Origin: Stephanodiscus triporus
Taxonomy: Eukaryota; Bacillariophyta; Thalassiosirophyceae; Thalassiosirales; Thalassiosiraceae
Reading direction: 5' to 3'
Length of the DNA stretch: 11,008 nucleotides
Assembly: GCA_036939755.1 (NCBI GenBank)
Contig: JALLAZ010000964.1
Coordinates: forward strand, 1-11,008
A program made the position numbers and the translations under genes. Under the pieces are notes generated by a model. That model worked only from the letters and a program-made list of their open reading frames with translations, made no database searches and was not told where the DNA came from. Each line of letters opens with the position of its first letter. Position 1 is the first letter of the stretch. Positions 8,401-11,008 of this stretch are shown piece by piece.

Positions 8401-10806
8401 TGCGCCGTATTCGTCTCCTCGTCGAACCACTCGCGGCGCGTGATGGGAAAGTTCCCGGTGGCTCCGAGCGCGTCGACATACTGCGCCGTGAATTCCGATA
8501 GGACGGACAGGTAAAAGTCGTAGATCGACGATGAGGAGGACGACGATGAGGGTCGGCATCCCCCGGCCCGTTCCGTCAGGGAGGTTGACAGCGAGGGGAG
8601 GAGGGTGAGCCTAGCGAACGTGAGAGATTTCAGCTGCGACGCGACCGTGAGACACTGGGAGTACGTCGTCCCAGCGGCGTCGCGATGGTCACGCAGCAGC
8701 AGCGCGTACGGCACCAGGAGCAGCCCGAACACGTCCCGCCGCACCCATCCCTCCTCAACGGCGGGGTCCTCAGGGTCCAGCCGTCGATGGACTGGGAGCA
8801 ACGATCCCGCCGTCGACGTCCCTCCCCCGCCTGGTGGGAGGAGGGCGTTGCCGATCCCGAAGTCGTTGGGACGGTGTGTTTTGCGATCGACGAGGACGTG
8901 ACGGGCGTCGAGCGCGCACACGACCGACATGATCAGCGTCGAGACGCATCGCAGGAGCTCGGGACGGCCAGACCTCCAAAGGGACGACACGAGCTCGTCC
9001 TCCCATTCCCCGGCGTCCCTGAGCGACGGTGGAGCGATCGTCGGGGCGGCGAAGTGATGCTGCTGGTGGGGTGGACCGGGGGGGTAGAAGAAGTCTCCCC
9101 GGTACGCGCCGATCTGCGGTTGCTGCTGCTGCCACGGCGACCATACGCCGCCCGAGGACGACGACGAGTCCTCGGGTGCCGGGTACGGAGACGGAACGAC
9201 GTCGTCCGAGAACGGATCCAACATCGGCAATCCGTCGTCCGACGAGGTGCCGTTCGTCAATTCCCGAATCAGGTCGATCAGCGCCGCGACCTCCGACACG
9301 CACAGCTGCGTGTGATACGCGAGGTAGAACAGGCACTCGGACGCGACCTGACGCTGCGATGCGTAAAATTCCAAGGTCGCTGCGCGGCGTTTCGTCGTTG
9401 TCGTCGACGACAACGCGCCGCCGCCGTCCCCGCCTTGCGCGGCGGCCGGACCCGACGGCCACGGCGAGGGCGGCGGAGCGCGGCCTCCTCCCCCTCCTCC
9501 TCCTCCACCGGCGTCCGATGCCGACGCCCCCACACCCGACCCCCCCCCTCCTCCCCCTCCCCTTCCTCGTCCCCTCGACGAGCAGTCGCGTCGTCTCCGC
9601 GACGTACCGGATCAGGTTCGTCACGAGTCCCGCGTCGAGGAGTTAATCCGTCACAACCAGCACGTCGTGCGGTGGTCGCCCCCCCGCCGCCCCCACAACG
9701 ACCACCTCGTCGTACGCCTCGACGCGATGCCTCACCAGGTCCGAAAGCGTCGTCAATACCGCGCCCTTCTCGCGAAAGTACAGTCGGCGGGCGGCGCGTC
9801 GGACGACCCGTCTTTGTCGTCGCCGTGGTCCCTTCCGTCCTCCTCCGCCCCCATCCGTCATTCCACGGTCCGCCCCGCTCTCGTCGTCGCCATCATCATC
9901 ATTATCATCATCTTCCTCGTCGTCGTCGTCGTATTCGTATTCGTATTCGTATCCGTCGAGACGACGACGTCGTCCCCCCGCGACGACCGACGACGACGCC
10001 TCGACGTACAGGGACAGCCCCTCCCTCGTCGTTCGCAATTCCAACGCCTCGATGAGGTCGACGACCTCCCGCGCGATCGTCGGCGACATCGACGCGACGA
10101 TCGTTCCCCCCCGACGAACGACGATTGACGACGACGGAGACGAATTGTCGTTGCCATCGTTGTCCCCCCCCGGAGTAGTAGTCGTAATCGTCGTCATGCA
10201 TTCGTCCGACGACGACGACGCGATGGCGCGCAATCGCGCCATGATCGCGCGATCTTCTTCATCGTCGTCGTCGTCGTCCCCTCCTCCTCCGGAACGCGAC
10301 GGGACCGGGAGGGACGACGTCGGATCCCCGAGACGCCGTCCCACGGCGCCATCCTCCCCTCCCTCCCCCCCGACGACGACTACGCGGAGGAGATTCGAGA
10401 GCTCCGACGCCGCGAAGGACGACGAAATCGATCTCCCTCCCCCTCCTCCTCCTCCTCCTCCTCCTCGGACGTCGGCGGCCTCCCTCCTCCCCCTCCAACG
10501 GACGAGGGACGACGCGACGCTCGCGCGCAGGCGCGCGTCGGGGAACGCGACCTCGGTTTCGGGCAGGTCGATCGCGAACGTCCGCGCGTTGCTGTTATCA
10601 TCGTCATTCTTCGGAGTCGGCGACGTAGACGACGACGAGGACGAGGAGGACGAGGAGGAGGATCCCCACCCGCCCGCCCCCGTCGTCGTCGTCGCCGTCG
10701 TCGTCGTTGTAGTCGTCGTCTTGGCGGTCGTTACGGCGGTCGTCGCGGTCGCGGCGGCCGAGGAGGGAGCGGACGGAGTCGTCGCGCCGAAGAAGGAGAA
10801 GGACAT
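2408..10806 (-). CDS. NUP205: Nuclear pore inner-ring scaffold nucleoporin Nup205/Nup192, with two frame breaks
   Basis: The product would be a giant alpha-solenoid of the Nup186/192/205 family (Pfam Nup192). In other eukaryotes this protein builds the inner ring of the nuclear pore with Nup93, Nup155 and Nup35. Exons are 10806-3024, 2932-2609 and 2509-2408, giving about 2,730 residues. The human protein has about 2,010 and yeast Nup192 about 1,680; simple-sequence inserts supply much of the excess. Counting residues from 9533, family-like stretches are ECLFYLAYHTQLCVSE at about 66-81, LGSQWRLRPGCAPYIEY near 860-875 (human LGAGLRPPGFDPYLQF), FAIMCNLLS near 1020, AVELRLLTGQ near 1468 (human SIELRVTSLNRQ) and LLAKAGVTVKLLEF near 1886 (human LLRSGVIVRLAQ). 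These occur in family order. About 2,170 residues are uninterrupted, which argues for selection. The 5' part has an in-frame TAA and a +1 frame change, described separately. If both are real, this copy makes no full-length protein by standard decoding. Nup188 is the nearest alternative but fits these motifs less well. Confidence 0.85.
2510..2608 (-). other. Nucleoporin intron 2 (99 nt, phase 0), probable
   Basis: The donor AAG|GTACGA (GT at 2608-2607) and acceptor CCCCTCTTAAG ending at 2510 define a 99-nt intron, with a T-rich tract upstream of the acceptor and no other AG in its 3' two-thirds. Phase-0 joining adds 33 residues rich in Met, Arg and Glu (GLRREMEKMRINMAP) that look like a last helix, ending in TGA at 2410-2408. 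If it is not spliced, the protein ends instead at TAA 2590-2588 after ...ETKVRWLCL. Confidence 0.55.
2933..3023 (-). other. Nucleoporin intron 1 (91 nt, phase 0)
   Basis: On the - strand the donor is AGG|GTAAGG (GT at 3023-3022) and the acceptor is TTCATCTCAG ending at 2933. The acceptor is preceded by a pyrimidine tract and is the first AG after the early part of the intron. Without splicing the frame stops at TAG 3011-3009. Splicing joins ...SDASR to AIQDRLVRLK... in phase 0 and extends the C-terminal helices. Confidence 0.8.
9540..9548 (-). repeat. C9/G9 homopolymer where the nucleoporin frame shifts
   Basis: Nine C on the + strand (nine G in the sense strand) lie between the upstream frame (LVEGTRKG) and the downstream frame (KRRAATLEFYASQ), which differ by one base. 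Reading eight G instead of nine joins them without a stop, through a Gly/Ser/Ala-rich linker. With one base removed, 10806 to 3024 is 7,782 nt, exactly 2,594 codons counting the TAA. Confidence 0.65.
9643..9645 (-). other. In-frame TAA inside a family-like segment of the nucleoporin
   Basis: The codons on the - strand read VLVVTD, TAA, LLDAGLVTNLIRYV. From memory, human Nup205 reads TDELMEQGL here, so the stop sits where a Glu would be, one base from GAA. Translation stays in frame for over 30 codons past it with family-like sequence. No AG lies between the TAA and the conserved LLDAGLV, so no GT-AG intron can remove the stop and keep that motif. Confidence 0.75.
9646..10806 (-). CDS. N-terminal segment of Nup205-like protein (before the in-frame TAA)
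   Basis: This 387-residue frame starts at ATG 10806-10804 and runs to the TAA at 9645-9643. Layout: MSFSFFG start; Thr/Ser/Gly-rich low complexity at 8-61; a helical stretch at about 77-115 (DLPETEVAFPDARLR); poly-Gly at 115-124; a helix at about 128-145; Asp run at 177-182; a helix around 183-197; a helical block at 231-271 (IAREVVDLIEALELR, then GLSLYVEASSS); an acidic tract at 286-311; an Arg-rich tract at 324-341; and a block at 339-371 (RRLYFREKGAVLTTLSDLVR). That last block resembles the human Nup205 stretch with LLYWDGKRC and LKALIQSR. The segment is in the same frame as the family-like LLDAGLVTNLIRYV that follows the stop, so I treat it as the true N terminus of the nucleoporin rather than a separate gene. 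A stand-alone 387-residue protein is the alternative. Confidence 0.7.
9931..9954 (-). repeat. GTATTC hexanucleotide repeat coding Glu-Tyr
   Basis: Four tandem copies of GTATTC (the last is GTATCC) lie at 9931-9954, next to a CGT triplet run at 9918-9930. In the sense strand they encode alternating Glu and Tyr, leading into the Asp/Glu tract of the nucleoporin N terminus. Confidence 0.8.
10434..10466 (-). repeat. TCC triplet run coding poly-Gly
   Basis: A nearly pure (TCC)n tract on the + strand reads as GGA/GGG codons in the sense strand, giving the poly-Gly linker at about residues 115-124 of the N-terminal segment. Similar TCC runs lie near 10279-10290 and 9486-9508. Confidence 0.75.
10622..10725 (-). 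repeat. GAC/GAG and GTC triplet tracts coding poly-Ser and poly-Thr
   Basis: A GACGAG-type run (about 10622-10660) encodes Ser in the sense strand, and a GTC-rich run (about 10680-10725) encodes the Thr-rich start of the nucleoporin. Both are imperfect and interrupted by synonymous changes, so they are not recent pure expansions. Confidence 0.7.
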
Positions 10807-10837
10807 CTCCGTTTTTCTTTTAATTATTTTCCCGTTT

Positions 10838-10849
10838 GGGGGGGGGGGG
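10838..10849. repeat. G12 homopolymer in the nucleoporin leader
   Basis: Twelve G on the + strand are a C12 run in the sense strand of the nucleoporin leader, 31 nt before its ATG. The length is prone to sequencing and replication error. Confidence 0.7.
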
Positions 10850-10852
10850 ATG

Positions 10853-10928
10853 AATAAATGATTAATGCCCTCCTCTCGCTCCGCCGTGGGATGATATTGT
10901 TATTACTCCTAATAAAAAATTAATGCCC
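10853..10928 (-). promoter_or_regulatory. 18-nt direct repeat in the nucleoporin upstream region
   Basis: AATAAATGATTAATGCCC (10853-10870) and AATAAAAAATTAATGCCC (10911-10928) match at 16 of 18 positions and start 58 nt apart. In the sense strand they read GGGCATTAAT followed by an A/T-rich TTTATT end, beginning about 64 and 122 nt before the ATG. The position suggests a duplicated promoter element. On the + strand both begin with AATAAA, but no + strand gene ends here. The remainder to 11008 shows nothing else I can support. Confidence 0.4.
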
Positions 10929-11008
10929 CGATCGAGAAGAAGGGGGTGGAGGTCACTCAAATTCGAATCTTCGCTTGGGCTACTGTATGTAACTTACACT
11001 AAGATAGT

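Noticed and set aside
3009..9533. Start of the nucleoporin at GTG 9533
   Set aside because: It is simply the first alternative start codon in an open stretch. Upstream sequence in the other frame is family-like, and GTG starts are not expected in a nuclear gene.
9600..9720. Intron hiding the TAA, with TTAAC as branch point and an AG near 9596
   Set aside because: Such an intron would delete LLDAGLVTNLIRYVAE, which aligns with the family. The donor candidates are weak and there is no pyrimidine tract.
8685..10055. Long open frame of 456 codons on the + strand, with a further one at 10052-10861
   Set aside because: They are antisense to the nucleoporin exon in GC-rich triplet-repeat sequence, where stops are rare on both strands. 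The composition (Arg/Pro/Ser-rich) is what reversed GTC/GAC repeats give, and no motif is recognisable.
9643..10806. Reassigned TAA codon (alternative genetic code)
   Set aside because: About 2,170 codons of the main frame contain no in-frame TAA or TAG, whereas a reassigned code should use them often.

Overview
The window comes from a nuclear eukaryotic genome. It has short GT-AG introns, an AATAAA polyadenylation signal, a very large nuclear-pore scaffold gene, and many GTC/GAC trinucleotide repeats encoding Asp, Ser, Thr and Gly runs. My best guess is a unicellular alga, perhaps a diatom. That is an inference from style of sequence, not a diagnostic marker.

Layout. Two related small genes lie on the + strand at the left. 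Copy 1 (exon 2 at 115-505, entering from beyond the left edge) looks like a frame-scrambled pseudogene. Copy 2 (1037-1562, one 199-nt intron) is intact and encodes a 108-residue secreted protein with ten cysteines, of no family I recognise. An intergenic stretch (1563-2407) follows, with a poly(A) signal, a G14 run and several inverted repeats. The rest of the window, 2408-10806 on the - strand, is one giant gene convergent with the small ones. It encodes the inner-ring scaffold nucleoporin Nup205/Nup192. It has a single 7.8-kb 5' exon and two short phase-0 introns (91 and 99 nt) crowded at the 3' end. The last 200 bases (10807-11008) are its leader and promoter region and carry an 18-nt direct repeat.

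The main surprises are these. (1) The nucleoporin reading frame is broken twice within about 105 nt: by an in-frame TAA at 9643-9645, inside a segment that otherwise aligns with the family, and by a +1 shift that a 9-base C run at 9540-9548 would explain. (2) Copy 1 of the Cys-rich pair keeps most of the cysteine codons of copy 2 but in alternating reading frames. (3) The N-terminal part of the nucleoporin is swollen by simple-sequence tracts, including an acidic stretch followed directly by an Arg-rich stretch. I see no defence system, CRISPR array, transposon, tRNA or rRNA. The closest thing to an undescribed system is the orphan secreted Cys-rich family.
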